From Sweltsa coloradensis (lineage: Eukaryota; Arthropoda; Insecta; Plecoptera; Chloroperlidae), in assembly GCA_024449915.1 (NCBI GenBank), contig JAMZAV010000052.1, positions 1,116,001 through 1,180,000 of the forward strand: a DNA stretch of 64,000 nt, in the 5' to 3' direction. The position numbers and the translations under genes are program-made. Shown in pieces: positions 1-12,089 of this stretch; within the stretch, counting starts at the first letter, position 1; each line of letters starts with the position of its first letter. The notes beneath the pieces are model-generated. The model worked only from the letters and a program-made list of their open reading frames with translations. It made no database searches and had not been told where the DNA came from.

Positions 1-326
1 CCATTGTTTTGATTATTCACGAAGTGTATTAACACTATTTATTTTAATATGCAATAAAAAGCATATTCCTAGATGATGTTAAAAATTTGTCATTCTTAGC
101 AATAAGATAAATGTGCAATGATTATTACAAAATCCAGTCTCCTGTACTGAGGTTTACGAATCAAAATCGGGGATTCATGCTGACTGCTCACACTATAATG
201 TGGGTATTAAGTCTATAGCCAAGATCAGAGCAAAACATATGTACAGAAGCCACTAAAATAGCACATGCGCGCCACTCGACATAAGATTACCATATTGCTT
301 ATTATTGTTTAGGTACTCACTTCTAA
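1..326. other. AT-rich flank, nothing recognised
   Basis: No open frame or repeat that I can name before the 79-bp array begins. Being left of the exon at 3259-3529 on a minus-strand gene, it is presumably semaphorin intron. Confidence 0.5.
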
Positions 327-788
327 CTCCAACGTTCAGATATATTTTGGTGGAGGTGCCGGGTTAGAATTCCTAGTTTTGATAATGACCGTCTGAATAC
401 AAGAGCTCCAACGTTCAGATAGATTTTGGTGGAGGTGCCGGGTTAGAATTACTAGTTTTGAAAATGACCGCCTGAATACAAGAGCTCCAACGTTCAGATA
501 GATTTTGGAGTGCCGGTTAGATCTAGTTTTGAAAATGACCACCCGAATACAAGAGCTCCAACGTTCAGATAGATTTTGGTGGAGGTGCCGGGTTAGAATT
601 CATAGTTTTGAAAATAACCGCTTGAATCCAAGAGCTCCAACGTTCAGATAGATTTTGGTGGAGGTGCCGGGTTAGAATTCCTAGTTTTGAAAATAACCGC
701 CTGAATACAAGAGCTCCATCGTTCAGATAGATTTTGGTGGAGGTGCCGGGTTAGAATTCTGTTTTGAAAATAACCGCCTGAATCCGAA
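327..788 (+). repeat. 79-bp tandem array, six units, each with the 15-mer motif
   Basis: Units begin CTCCAACGTTCAGATA at about 327, 406, 485, 556, 635 and 714. Spacing is 79 bp except for the third unit (71 bp), which has lost bases in several places. Each unit holds TTTTGGTGGAGGTGCCGGGTTAG followed by an AAAATGACCGCCTGAATACAAGAG-type spacer. Here the 15-mer TGGTGGAGGTGCCGG is intact in five units and degenerate in the third. A related start (CCAACGTTCAG) occurs singly at about 11399. Open frames across the array are repeat translations, not genes. It does not fit CRISPR (no conserved repeat with variable spacers). Confidence 0.95.
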
Positions 789-2156
789 GCTACGAAAAGT
801 ATGTTTATCATCCTTGTTGAAGAACAACGTTAACAAATAAAATGTCAAGCGGAGATATGTTCAGTTTTAATCGTGACACGTGATACACGCTCAGACTGAC
901 GTACAAAAGTTATGTTTATAAGGATGTTTCACTCGGGTAAAGCATCCAAAGTGGAGACGGATTGGAAGTACCAACACGGTCTGCGATGAACGTTTACAAC
1001 TCACCTCGAGGTCACAGTCCGAACAATTTTTTAATTTTCTATTCAACGTCGGTGTCTATGCAAGATAAATGATGAAATTACTTGACAACGTCGTCACGCG
1101 CGGTGCTCGACAACAGTCTGTCACCCGACCAGGGGGAAGATGATGAAAAATACCGACGCGGAGACTCATATTGTATAGAGATAAAGAAAACGCGCTTGTA
1201 ATTGGTTCAGCGAGGTAATTGGAATTCCCATCGTACTCGACGAGAGCGCCACCAACCAACCAGAGCGCGCATATCACTTGTCTCGTTATTGGCGTGTGCT
1301 ATGGAGTTAGTTAACAATAAGGGTTGGTTGTTATTTATACACATTCCAGCCACCCCCAGCAGCAACCCTTTCACTAACAACAGTTTATCCATTCACACGT
1401 TCCAAACACTTGAGCCGAGCGCTTCCGAATGACGTCATAGGGGTTCGGAGATGTTCTCGGAGGGATAAACCGGACTTGTCGATGTTTTATCTGACGAAGG
1501 TGGACCTTGAAGGACATGAAATATCGAAATCCTCGTATAAATACGATGTAAGGTTCGGAATAAATTTCAACTAGGTCTACGTGTTGAGATAACGGACCTC
1601 GTGAATGACCAGCTTGCAGGCGTAAAAATAGGCCATTTCCATAGCGTAGAATCTTGCAAGTGGTCATGATGTGCATCATATTTCCTTACGTTTAACCCAC
1701 CTCCAAGCTCTAAATGCAGTCCCTTCTAAATTAAACCGAATGTTCAACTTAAACAGTAAGGATGCAATGATTGGGGTTTACTTGCCACGATAAAAGAAAC
1801 GTCCCATCTCAATGTTAAATACATCATTTATGTAAATAAACTGTAGTTGGCACTGACAACCATATTTAAATGTGCATTCCTTTACGCTTCCTAGAGCACA
1901 AAAGAGGTCAATCTTCCTCGGCCGAATTCCTGTACGATATAACCCAGAGTTAAATAAAGTCGTATTACTGTATAAATTATTAATACATATTCTCGTAGTT
2001 CTCTCGATTACCACTACGGACACCACTTACTCTTGCTGATTTGTGATTGTCTGTGGGGATAAATCGGTATTGAAACTAGGTTAGTGATAGTTTAAATTTG
2101 TGCAGGAATACGGTCACGATGAACTCTTCCACATAACATACACACAAAGAGGTTAG
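789..2156. other. No gene recognised
   Basis: Unique-looking sequence with short overlapping open frames on both strands at 1056-1679 that resemble no family I know. A palindromic CRE-type octamer TGACGTCA is at 1431-1438, which alone is weak evidence. Confidence 0.5.
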
Positions 2157-2488
2157 TAAGAAAACAGGGGCGTAGCGAGGGGGGGATCCCCCCCAAATCA
2201 GAAGAAGGATTATAATTAAACGAGGGAGTGGAGCGACCGAGTGTCTCCATTCAACTCAAACAGCCCTCATTCTGTGATTCTGTCTGACTGTCTGTACGTC
2301 GAAAATCAGCCGAACCGCTAAACAGATTGCACTGAAATTTTAAACAGACATCCGGTACGAGTTTATTGAGAACTGTTAACAAAATCAGCTTGATCCATTG
2401 CGATTTAAGCCTACAATAAATAATAAAAATGTGATATTTAATAATATCAATGGCATTTGTTTCGTAGCAGTTAGCGGGATGAGGTGTG

Positions 2489-2556
2489 GCCTGCATGGCC
2501 TATAGTGGTAACCATTTAGCCTACCGCACGGATGGATGGGGTTCGATACCCGTCAT
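2489..2556 (+). ncRNA. tRNA-like (SINE-type) RNA polymerase III promoter remnant
   Basis: An A-box-like TGGCCTATAGTGG (2496-2508) is followed about 32 bases later by a good B box, GGTTCGATACC (2540-2550). The segment does not fold as a complete tRNA by eye and lacks a clear acceptor stem, so I read it as the head of a tRNA-derived SINE or a tRNA pseudogene within the family C element. Confidence 0.5.
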
Positions 2557-2713
2557 TTCTAACTTTTTATATTTTTACACCCACATATTATTTTTGAGGG
2601 GTGTTAAATGGGAAATAAAAATTACGTGATTTTGATTTATCTTGGAAATTTGTTAATGTTTCACGCTAATACGTTTTGAATACGATTCGCATTTTGAATG
2701 TTCAATTTAAATA

Positions 2714-2889
2714 ACTAGGGAAACGCCAAAGTCGTTGCCGTCGCGTTGTCGTCGCCAAGTGTTGAGTACCCGGGAACATCCCCTTTCCTCCCCTATACCT
2801 CAGGACCTTGCCCAGTATGAGGAATGATACCGGGTACTCAACACATGGCTCACTCACTCGTTTAACAACGACTTAGGCGTTTCCCTAGT
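2714..2889. repeat. Nested double palindrome (MITE-like)
   Basis: The outer arms are 24 bases (2714-2737 and 2866-2889), beginning ACTAGGGAAACGCC and differing at one position. The inner arms are 15 bases, GTGTTGAGTACCCGG (2759-2773) and its complement (2830-2844). The segment could fold into one long hairpin. The right outer arm is also the 3' end of the family C element, so this may record two 3' ends joined head to head. Confidence 0.8.
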
Positions 2890-3258
2890 AATACTAAATA
2901 GCACTATATGTACTATGTGGCATACATATGTAGGACCTACATGTGGCAAGATTTTGTGAACTGTCAGTATGGGGATCTTCACAATTTGATAAATTATCGA
3001 CAAAAGCACTAAAAACTTGTAAAATGTCAATATTTGCAATGTTAGAAATCGATTTTTTTCTAGGGCTATGCGCCCCAGATTCGCACTAGCTGGAGGCATC
3101 CACCGCAAACCCCCCATTGCACCTGTACAGAATTTTTTCCCGAAATGATCGTTTCGTGGACAGTTCTACAAATTTCTTGATAAAACCCCGAAATTCATCC
3201 CTCCCCGAATCAAAATCCTCCTGTCTACGCCCCTGTAAGTAAAGTATGATGTACTCAC

Positions 3259-3529
3259 TGTCCAGCCACTTGGAGTCGTACTTCAACGTCCTCTTGAAGG
3301 TGAACTCCCTCCTCCCCGTGCTCATGTTGTGCAGATCCGTCCTGAAGATGACGGTATCGGCCTTGGTGAACTCCGCGTTCGACCCGGAGTAGAGTCCCGG
3401 CAGCTCGCCGGGGTTCCCGTGCTCCACCCACACGGCCGTCGAGTTGTCCGTGGGGTCGTAGGGACACTTCGCGATCCCCATGCCCACCCCGGGCACGTAC
3501 TCGTTGCGGGGCAGGTGCGTCAGGTTGGA
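3259..3529 (-). CDS. Sema2a: Semaphorin (Sema2a-like) internal exon with CPYDP motif
   Basis: This is a 271-bp exon on the minus strand: 90 codons plus one base, so phase 0 in and phase 1 out. The acceptor is CGTCTTTCAG and the donor GTGAGTAC. The peptide begins SNLTHLPRNEY, then carries GIAKCPYDP (about residues 18-26), WVEHGNPGELPGLYSG, AEFTKADTVIFRTDL and, at the end, TLKYDSKWLD. CPYDP, the F-x-K-ADT-x-x-FRTDL block and KWLD are sema propeller hallmarks. Three N-glycosylation sequons (NLT, NST, NMS) fit an extracellular protein. The exon is GC-rich with no stop. The following exon, expected to continue after KWLD, is not in the window. A hAT-like transposon end lies only 24 bp past the donor side. 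An overlapping frame is open on the same strand but is only a shadow of this exon. Confidence 0.95.
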
Positions 3530-6500
3530 CTGAAAGACGACGGGGTTTATTATTTAGCCACCATGTTTCACCTCTAAGAGGGGATGAACATCTAGATAGT
3601 GCTTGCATGCAGTATCTTAGCGGTGTGACATTTACAAGATACACATTCCGGGAGTCTAGCTACAAGCAAGACTTTTAAAAACTACATGATTTTTTTAAAA
3701 TGTAAAAATTGAACTTATACGGACGCGGGCAAAGATTACAAACAACTGCTGTGACTCAATCAAGGGAAAAACTTGTTGGCTTTCTAAGGACATGTGCTGA
3801 CAAAATCGCAAAATTTTAAATACAAATGTTTAATTGAAAGAATTATAAAACATTTAACTAGTGCTTGCACACTGGGGCTTATTAAAAAAAACATTTCGAA
3901 AGTTATTCCAAAATGAAGTCCGTCCGCAATTTAAAAAAAGCAAAACATAAAACAGTGGCAATTGTTGACTGACAGCTATCCACATATGAATTGGTAAACA
4001 CAGTGCAACGCTTCTGGCATCTGTCCCGTCAATTGGTCATAAAAATTATTAAATAATAACAAGTACGTGAAACGATGATGAAGTCTGATTTTCCCCTCAT
4101 ATATGTAGGCCTATCTACTTTATTTTCTATCCTTGTTCAGATAATACAACTTGAAAACAAAACTTAGCATTGTTCATGTTTAAAACAATATATTATAAAT
4201 ACAGCGGTTTGCATTTGACGCACTATAAAATGCTGTCTGATTGATAAGTGCTATTTGTCTGTAAGCGATGCTCAAGAAACATGTTAATCCACACATTGAA
4301 ATAGAATTTCAACAGGTGATAATGATCGATTGCATGAAGAGAGAAATGTGAAAATAAAAAAGTAACACATGTGATGAATAGCTCTAAAAACTTTGCGCGG
4401 CTCCAATAGATTCATGAAGATAACACATGACAATGAAGCTAGCGTGTGACCAATATTGATAGAGTCAGAGCTACCAATACCACAAGTTCAGTGTCATTGA
4501 TAACGCCGCCGATATTCGAGGTCCATTTTAAGTTAGCAGAACTGTACACAAGTGTGAATAAATGAATAAACTCAGCCTGTTTTCACATGTCTCCTGTTCC
4601 CTGTACAATGTGGAACTACACAATCGATATTTATGTCAAGCTGATGCACCTCATTACAGAACCTACTGTCTACACTATAGTCTATACACGAGGAACGAGT
4701 TATGAATATATACGAACAATAACTTAGGAATTATTTTGTAAACGATTATGTTTTAAAGATATTCTACGGAATCGATTTTGGCTTTAAAGGGCCGATATTG
4801 CGTTAGCACGAAAATACTTCGAAATAACACATTTAGCATTGTTATCACGCATGTTCAATTCAGAGCCTTGTTTAATTGTACGTAATAAAAATTAATTTGT
4901 ATTCAAATAACATTTAGTACTTAAAAAATTACATTTACGAAAAGTCAGTTTAAAATAATTGATTAATTAAAATTATTTGTATAGTAGCTGATACTAGCAG
5001 GTGTTAACGCAATCTACTACTAACGCTGTTGTTAAAAGTTTGGAACTTCTAGCGGGTTTGCGTATAAAAACGCTGACCCCACTCTAACGTTCTCAAGAAT
5101 AGCGGGAATTGTTTGCTCCAATGCAACAGATGGTCTATATAGTCTAAATAACTTGTTGCCTGAAATTCGCCAATGCCCACGTAATGGCAACTTGAAACAC
5201 GATTTGAGATCATTTACAGGAACTAATTCAGTGTCTGCGGGTTGGTATGGCTGGTCCACCACTTCATTCGCTCTAGTCACGACATTAGAACGAACAGCCG
5301 CTGTTCCCTAAGAGTGCAACAACGAGCTGTTATCGTGACCAAATGTACTACATCCCTTGACAATAGTGCACACATATATAACACGGGGTAATACATAATT
5401 GATGCACCTTGTAACTTATGGTTGTAAAAGTCAGGCGGGGTTCATGATGGTCAATAAACAATGAGTGTATTTGCAATGGGGATAATGGTACCCGGATGAA
5501 TAAGAAAGCAATTATTTGTATAAAAAGTTAAGCAAGCTTTCCACAGCTATAAAATATAGGATCGTGTTTGCAAGACTTACACAGTGGAAATAAAATACGT
5601 ATACAACGTCGGATCCGAATTAGAGAAAAAAGAATTTCATTTCTACCCAGTGGCCGGTTAGGGTAAGGAAGTGCGCTGTGTAAACAAACAAATATAATAT
5701 TTGTTCAGTGCGAAGTAAATATTAGATTTTAGCTGCTTCCTAAAAAAGACAAGATAACTTTTTAATAACAGAGTTACTAATTTAAGTAGGAATGTTCTTT
5801 TTAGCACGGACAACTTTAAGTTTTCGTTCCCAGTTTTGAATATAAATGACCGAAAGAAATGAAATCTAAAAATGAAGAGATAAAATATAAACGAGGTCTG
5901 CGGCTACATAAAATCTCTCGCAACGCGCCCGGTAGTGGGTCACGCCCCCCTACATCTTCTTTGCCTCATATGTCACCCTCCCTCAGGACTGTGTGTCAGG
6001 CAGTAAACCACTCGACCCAAGCGAGCACACCTGACGAACTATCTGTGCCATTTCCATTCCTCGCAATTTACCCCCTACCCTACCCGGCCTTAGCGCAAAC
6101 AAAAGACAGTCGGTCGGTGGTGATTCCAAGTTTTACTGTTTCATTTCCCTTATTCCTGCGAGTGTGAGTGTGAGTTCCATCCCTCTGGGTTTCACGATAC
6201 CCCTTCCTTCCTTCGTCTTACTCTTCCCTTTACGTTACGACGTTTTACTATGTATGCATTCCCACTCCTCGACTCACACCCGCCCCGACGTTCGCATTTC
6301 CGAGTGGATAGGTTTCCTCTTACGGCGGCCCCAGTTGCCACCACACAGCTGAAATAAGATCGAGGCCACACATCCACATAACAGAGGTCACATTAGCTTT
6401 AATTTGCTGTGACGGGAATGAAAATGTGTTTTTTGTACTCGAAAGTAATTATACTCAAGATAAACTTTGTTACACTTTGAAAACTAATTAACCGACTGAA

Positions 6501-9500
6501 GTAGTGTTACTTTAAAGAAGAATAGTGAACGCGTAAAAACCAGTGAGTGTAGCTGATTATATTGTTAAGAAAAATGCACCGTTCGTTCCCTCAGAGTTTG
6601 TTAATAAACACTTGTTATTACATTGGTTTACATGGTGCATGCATGCATTGATACAAATAATGTTAAAACGCATTTGTTTTATAATGTAACAAAAAGGTGT
6701 ACACCAAGGATGCATTTTGACCCCTTTGCTATTCGATACGTTCGTTGATCCTTGCCCCAAGAACGTCAATGTTGTACATTACCTCATATTATAGGATAAC
6801 ACTGAGAATGATTGCTCGCTTATAATGTTTTGTGTTCTAGATAAAGCAAGTTGGAGTGAATAGCTGAATCAGAGGGAAATAGGAGCAGAGAAAAGATAAG
6901 AGAATAGCAAAGGGGTGATTTAAAAAAGAAAGAAACAATAAATTAACAACTGTTGCACAAATGGAATGTGCATTAGAGGCTGCCATGCACGTACAAGATA
7001 GTGAAGCCAAGACATGGGACGCGGAAGAAGCATCGTAGAAGTGGAATAAATCTAGTGGGAATTGACTAATGCAGGTGTTTGTATGTGTTACTGTTTAGGG
7101 TGGAATATGAATCACATGTATAGTAAGTATAGTTGTGAAGTTAGGACAACAGTCCACGAGCGAAGAGTTTCATACAGGCACACTACAGGCACAAGTAAGT
7201 CTAGATGAAGACCGTGAAGCGCCTAATGGTACAGCATTCAAAGTTAGCAAAGGAAAACTTGGTTGCTGAGTGTTGTAGTGTCGTGATAGTGACTAGGGAA
7301 CATTAGTTTACGATACCAATCTTTAGAGGATAGGTGGGCCTATAGCGAGAAAGAGTTGACGTTGGTACTTGGTTGAAGTATGAATAGAAGTACTTGACAT
7401 GTGGAACATCTTCACATTACGTTTACCCTTTTACGAAGAGTGCGGAAATATAAAATGTAGAAACATTCCTCTCCTCATTTTCTTTTATTCGACATTGTTG
7501 CTGCGATCCACAGTCGGAATCCAAAAGTCTCTCCTTCGCGAGTTTCTTGCTTGTCTTTCACTTTCAATGTTTTATTTATTTTCCAGGAGCCACCGCAAGA
7601 GTTGAGGGAAGAAGGGGGAAGGGGAGGGGCGGCTGAGTCTCTCGGGGACTATTCGCTACCCGGCAGCCGGTATACCCGCGCCCGTATGTCCCACACTATC
7701 ACCTGAGAGGGCAGACCCATCAGCACACATCGACGACTGCGATTCTACAGTTCCACACATGGAAAGAAGCCACTTTTCGGCCCGGAATATATTCGAAGAT
7801 AATCTAGTTTTATGTGAGCTCGTAAAGAAAGAAAAGAGTAAAGTCTTGACTTGGTGAGTCACTGGCACAGAGAGTCCGTCAATGCGACGCTACCTATACA
7901 TGGTCATGGGAATGTATTACATTGCGCAAAAGACGAGAATATCTTATACGGACTTTCGGAACATATACACGAAACAAGTCAATATTTTATTAGTTTAAAG
8001 AACACAACCCCTCATCTGTATAATTTATAATTTATTCGATTATTTGTTTGAAAGTTAAGCTAGATTTTGGGAGAATACAATTAACCATGTGAAGATGGAT
8101 AATTGGATGGATTTTTTTAAATGCTACGTTTTAAAACCAGGCTGGCCAAATTAGAAACACAAATCAAATAAAGTGAAATATTAATACGATTTATGTTTAT
8201 TTACAGTCTATACAATTTGACGTAGGATATGACACAAAAAATGGCTACCTATAAACATGTAATTTTAAGATCATAAACTTTATATAACACAGCAAATAAG
8301 TAATAAAAATAATTGAAAATAATCGTATAATGCACAATACAATATAACCATGATAATAGTAATAAAATACGACGAATGATTATCGCTCGATTGCAGAATT
8401 CCGTACTCCAGCACGAGCTCGCACCTATAAGCCCAACGAGGTCGATGTTAATTTGGTGTAAAGTCTGTTTTGAAATCGTTATTCCACGAGGGCATATTCC
8501 TCCAAAGCTATGTATACGTTTGTCTGCTCTTCCCAGGATTTCCATCTATCATAATTAGGGCCTACGCTGTGTAAACTAAATAAGAATCCCTTCTTTATTA
8601 CAACAAGACAATGAGAACATTCCTAGCTTAAACGAACCCAATTAATTATATGCGATAATACTCTCAAAGGGAGTCTAACAAGAGTAAATTTCATCAATGG
8701 GTTTAATTCTGTTAACCGTGTATACCTACCCGAGTGAAATGGCTGTGAGCACAATATTACCGGTGAAGTTGATTGCACTGCAATTCATAATTGAGTTAGA
8801 TACAATTGATGCCCCAGTTTAGCGGTAGGTAGCAGATTAATTCAATACAGGGTTGTCACCGAGCTGGTTATAAGATGGCGGCATTGTGCCTTGTAGATGG
8901 GAATACAAGGCAAGGTGTTGATGTCTGGCATAATACAGCCGTAGCTGCCGCTGGCAGTGAATGAACAACTTACTAATACAACGATATAACACGTATTAAA
9001 ATAATAATTGTGAATCAAGTGAATAAAATCCTAGATAGAACTGTAAGCGTGTGTAGTCTATAAACTGAGCGTCTTGTTTCGACCAACCTTATAATATGTT
9101 CAAACAACGCCCAAAATTGCCAACCGAGTTAACGATTTTTTTAGAACGCCAACATTTTACATACGCATAAGTTACAGTTTTTTTTACTTACATATAAATT
9201 AGGCTTCGTGAGTAAAATTTTAATCGAGAACTACGCCTTTAATAACATGTAAATTCTCTTAGTCGAAGGGAATGAGTTAAAACATTTACGTATACAAATA
9301 ATTTGGCACGTAGTGGGTGCTTTTTGCCTTTCTTTTAAATAAAATAATGGTTTACTTTAATAAATGTATTATGTTATGTGTAACATAATTTAGTTTTAAT
9401 ATACCTTCCACACACCCATGTGTAACAAGTGTCAAGGCCAATTGCAATGGTTTATATAATTATGTAAAATTACGCTTTATAATAACATTGTGGCAAGGAA

Positions 9501-9545
9501 ATAAAACGATTGTATTGTGTGGAATGAAGAGGGTTGGATACTCAC
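3530..9545 (-). other. Semaphorin intron, 6,016 bp
   Basis: This is the intron between the semaphorin exons at 9546-9653 and 3259-3529, bounded by GTGAGT and TTTCAG. It is AT-rich. I see no second gene, no recognisable transposon end and no copy of the 15-mer motif that fills the rest of the window. Short open frames (for example 5859-6167 and 7399-7605) look like chance. A GC-richer patch lies at about 5920-6360. Confidence 0.85.
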
Positions 9546-9653
9546 GTAGATGACCCAGTCCTTGGGGCTGTGCGCGTTCGTCCCGCACATGTAGAGTCTG
9601 CTCCCGTCTCCCATGGCCTGGATCACTCGGATGTGATTCCGGCAGTCAAAGTG
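9546..9653 (-). CDS. Sema2a: Semaphorin (Sema2a-like) internal exon with CGTNA motif
   Basis: This is a 108-bp, 36-codon exon on the minus strand. Its acceptor is TTGTTACAG and its donor GTGAGTATCC, with phase 0 at both ends. The peptide starts HFDCRNHIRVIQ and contains LYMCGTNAHSPKDWVIY. The spacing of the two cysteines, with NHIRV and CGTNA, is characteristic of the sema domain of extracellular semaphorins. The wording is closest to the class 2 secreted guidance cues, which in insects act through Plexin B. It continues in frame from the exon at 41777-41839 and into the exon at 3529-3259. The exon is clearly GC-richer than the AT-rich intron around it, as expected for conserved coding sequence. 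No frameshift or stop is seen. Class 2 is my best assignment; other semaphorin classes are less likely. Confidence 0.93.
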
Positions 9654-10545
9654 CTGTAACAACGAGACACAACCTGTTAGGACACTTACTATAGTAATAG
9701 TAATGAACAGTAACAACTGTTAAAAGCAAAACACACCACATTATTAGTTTTGTTTAAAGAAATTCATAACATTAAAATTATATGTCCGGGGCAATCGCGA
9801 GTTCATTATTTATTATATTTTGAAGTGATTGAAACCGATGAAAAGATTTAACGAACAGGGTAGGAAAGCAGAAATGAACAAAATTACGTCATTGATTAGG
9901 CGCAAATCTATTGTCTGGCTTAAGCATTCAAATATTAAACAAACTCAAAACAAATAGAAGATAATCGGCTTTCATATACTTAACGAAAATTTTGTAATGC
10001 AATAAGACTCGTTAAATTGTAGGTCTACGTTTCAAAAATAACTAATTTGAATTTCATTATTTACGTGTGGAAATCAGACAAGTAGCTTGTTCTGGCGTGA
10101 TAAGAGGAAATGAAACCGTTGCATTCTTGCCAGTCTGTGTTTGGGCAGATACACTCACGCAAACCAGCTATCAAAATAAACACGTAAATCTCATCAAAAG
10201 AGTGCTAAAAAAAAAAATATGTATGACATGCCCTGGTTTCAAGTCTTCGGGATAAACTAAGTTAAATACTTTCGGGAAAGAGCCCTTTTTTGGCGAAAGG
10301 CTAAATCAAATATAGCGGTTGGCGCAGCAATTTCGCCAGGCAAACAATCCTCGAGGGATGACGATCAAGTGCAGCAATTGAGTTTGTCAAGTTAGTGAAG
10401 CGGGATCAGCAGAATTCATGGGAGCTCGTTGAGCCAATCTCGGTTTGCGATATATATACGCCCCGACCCGCGGAGTTGCTACTTGCGAGTGCGCCCAGAG
10501 ACGAGCTATCGGTGTAGGCGGGTGCAGTCCACTTGACCCGGTGCA

Positions 10546-10559
10546 GGGGGGGGGGGGGG
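10546..10559 (+). repeat. Poly-G run (14)
   Basis: An uninterrupted run of 14 G within the 32-kb semaphorin intron, inside a GC-richer patch (about 10440-10600). Confidence 0.9.
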
Positions 10560-11280
10560 CGCTGCTTCCACGTTAGTGGAGGAACCCTGTGCTTCGGTAG
10601 TAGGCTACGTGTCATAACGTGATTACCTTGGCATACCTCCTTGCAAGATACATTATTTAATAACACCATGTTTCTTTGTCAAAGAACATTTCCTTAACAC
10701 GTTAAGCTCCTGCAGTTAGAAATCAACTCACGTAACCAGCGCATATTGGTTCACCTTCCGGTGGTTGTTTTACAGCACATAAAGGAAAAAGTGTGAAACT
10801 ACGATACGGGCGTAAACAAGGTTCAAGGATGACCAACACTCTAGAACACAGACAAAACATATCCGGTGCAATACTGCATGCGATGTAAGATGTATTTCAA
10901 CATTATATACATAATCAGCTAGCTACGGCCAATAATGTTACATATCGTCATTGGACCCGTTATTTGATTAAGTTAATTGCAGTTAATTACTATATTTTCC
11001 ACTTAACGTAAATAAGATAAATGTAATACACATAAGAAGTCAATATAACATCAAAACACGATTCTATAATATTTTAACTCATCAAAATTACAATAATAAT
11101 TAAAATCAACACATGTCAAGAATAATAGTTAACACCACATGATGCAGCAACCTAAGGTGATTTAAGTATCTGTGTCCCTGATAGAACTTCCTTGGAATTG
11201 CTTGACTTCCTGATAAAATATGAGAAGCATGAGCCAAGAAGGGTAATAAAAATATTATTTAAACATTGCTCTTGCCGAAT

Positions 11281-11295
11281 TGGTGGAGGCGCCGG
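11281..11295 (+). repeat. 15-mer motif, GGCGCC variant
   Basis: TGGTGGAGGCGCCGG, followed by GTTGAA. It differs from the window consensus at one base. The flanks do not resemble the 79-bp array. Confidence 0.85.
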
Positions 11296-11586
11296 GTTGA
11301 AATAAGTAACGTTTATTTTCTCTTGTTAGTTGTTCTTTGAAATTCAAATGATATTAAATGAATTACATCCGAAGAGGATTTAACTAAAATTACAAACCAA
11401 CGTTCAGAAGGCGAATTTTATCTCCATACAATCGTTACATCAAGATTGTCATAACAGTTTATATAAAATCACAATAATTAAAATTATTTTGCAGCTATAT
11501 GTTTAAACATAATGATCCAATTGTGCTAGTTTAGTAATGCTAAGAAAAACAACGAATAGGTAATGGACATTGTTTTTGGAGGTGAG

Positions 11587-11770
11587 GGTTTGGTGGAGGT
11601 GCCGGGTTAGAGCAATTTGGCGACATTTCTATGTTAATTTCGCATGTTCCGCATTGTGCCCGCTTAGTAATGGTAACACAAAACCAACGAATACTTGATA
11701 TCTACACTGTTGCTAGGAGAGTTTGGTGGAGGTGCCGGGTTAGAGCAATTTGGCAACATTTCTGTTCCCA
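11587..11770 (+). repeat. Two direct copies of a motif-bearing segment
   Basis: GTTTGGTGGAGGTGCCGGGT plus TAGAGCAATTTGGC and ACATTTCT occur at about 11588 and 11721, 133 bp apart, with unlike DNA between. Only one base differs across roughly 45. Both contain the intact 15-mer (11591-11605, 11724-11738). Confidence 0.85.
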
Positions 11771-12089
11771 CATTGATATTTCTTAAGTTAATATGCCTAT
11801 TAATTTCGAGTGTTTGTGATATGAATTCGCGCAAGTGTAACGTTTTAAAGGCAAGTTTTGTTGTATGTATACAGAGTACCCTATGCATGGCGTCTGTAGC
11901 GTAAATTAATGACATGTATTGCGTAATAAGCAAAAACGCACTTTATGCCGTTAAAATTAATATAAAAAAAATTAAAGATAAATTTGTCACATTTCAATTT
12001 TAAACCATTCCCCTATATTTCACAAGGTAATCAATATCAAAACATTCGCTTAATTCTCAAAATAATATCAAACAATTTGTAAGTAAAAC

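Larger units (their letters stand above)
2216..2889 (+). mobile_element. Helentron-like non-autonomous element, family C
   Basis: The 5' end TTAAACGAG (2216) is the complement of CTCGTTTAA (2857-2865), which lies just inside the 3' end rather than at it. After it comes a small stem-loop (AACG, 7-nt loop, CGTT) and the end TTTCCCTAG followed by T. Asymmetrical inverted ends with a 3' stem-loop match the published architecture of Helentrons and their non-autonomous derivatives. Families A and B in this window share the same 3' layout. Its body contains a tRNA-like promoter (2489-2556) and a palindromic segment (2714-2889). Confidence 0.6.
2165..3235. mobile_element. Non-autonomous hAT-like DNA transposon with nested insertion
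   Basis: The left end is CAGGGGCGTAG (2165-2175) and the right end its exact complement CTACGCCCCTG (3225-3235). Flanking 8-mers are TAAGAAAA (2157-2164) and TAAGTAAA (3236-3243), 7 of 8 identical. TIRs beginning CAGGGGCG with 8-bp target duplications are typical of hAT elements. No transposase is encoded, so it would depend on an element elsewhere. A Helentron-like element (2216-2889) sits inside it. The right end lies in the semaphorin intron only 24 bp from the exon at 3259. The inner parts have low sequence complexity (a G-run and a C-run next to the left TIR). The hAT call is moderate because the TIR is only 11 bp. Confidence 0.65.

Noticed and set aside
327..788. CRISPR array
   Set aside because: Whole 79-bp units repeat with no distinct variable spacers, and the DNA is eukaryotic.
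1431..1438. CRE-type TGACGTCA octamers at 1431, 31521 and 57658 as regulatory sites
   Set aside because: Three copies in 64 kb is only slightly above chance for an 8-mer, and no promoter context is visible.
3086..3258. Extension of the semaphorin frame past KWLDS into 3258-3086
   Set aside because: A consensus donor GTGAGT lies at 3258 and the sequence beyond is intron and transposon, with no sema homology.
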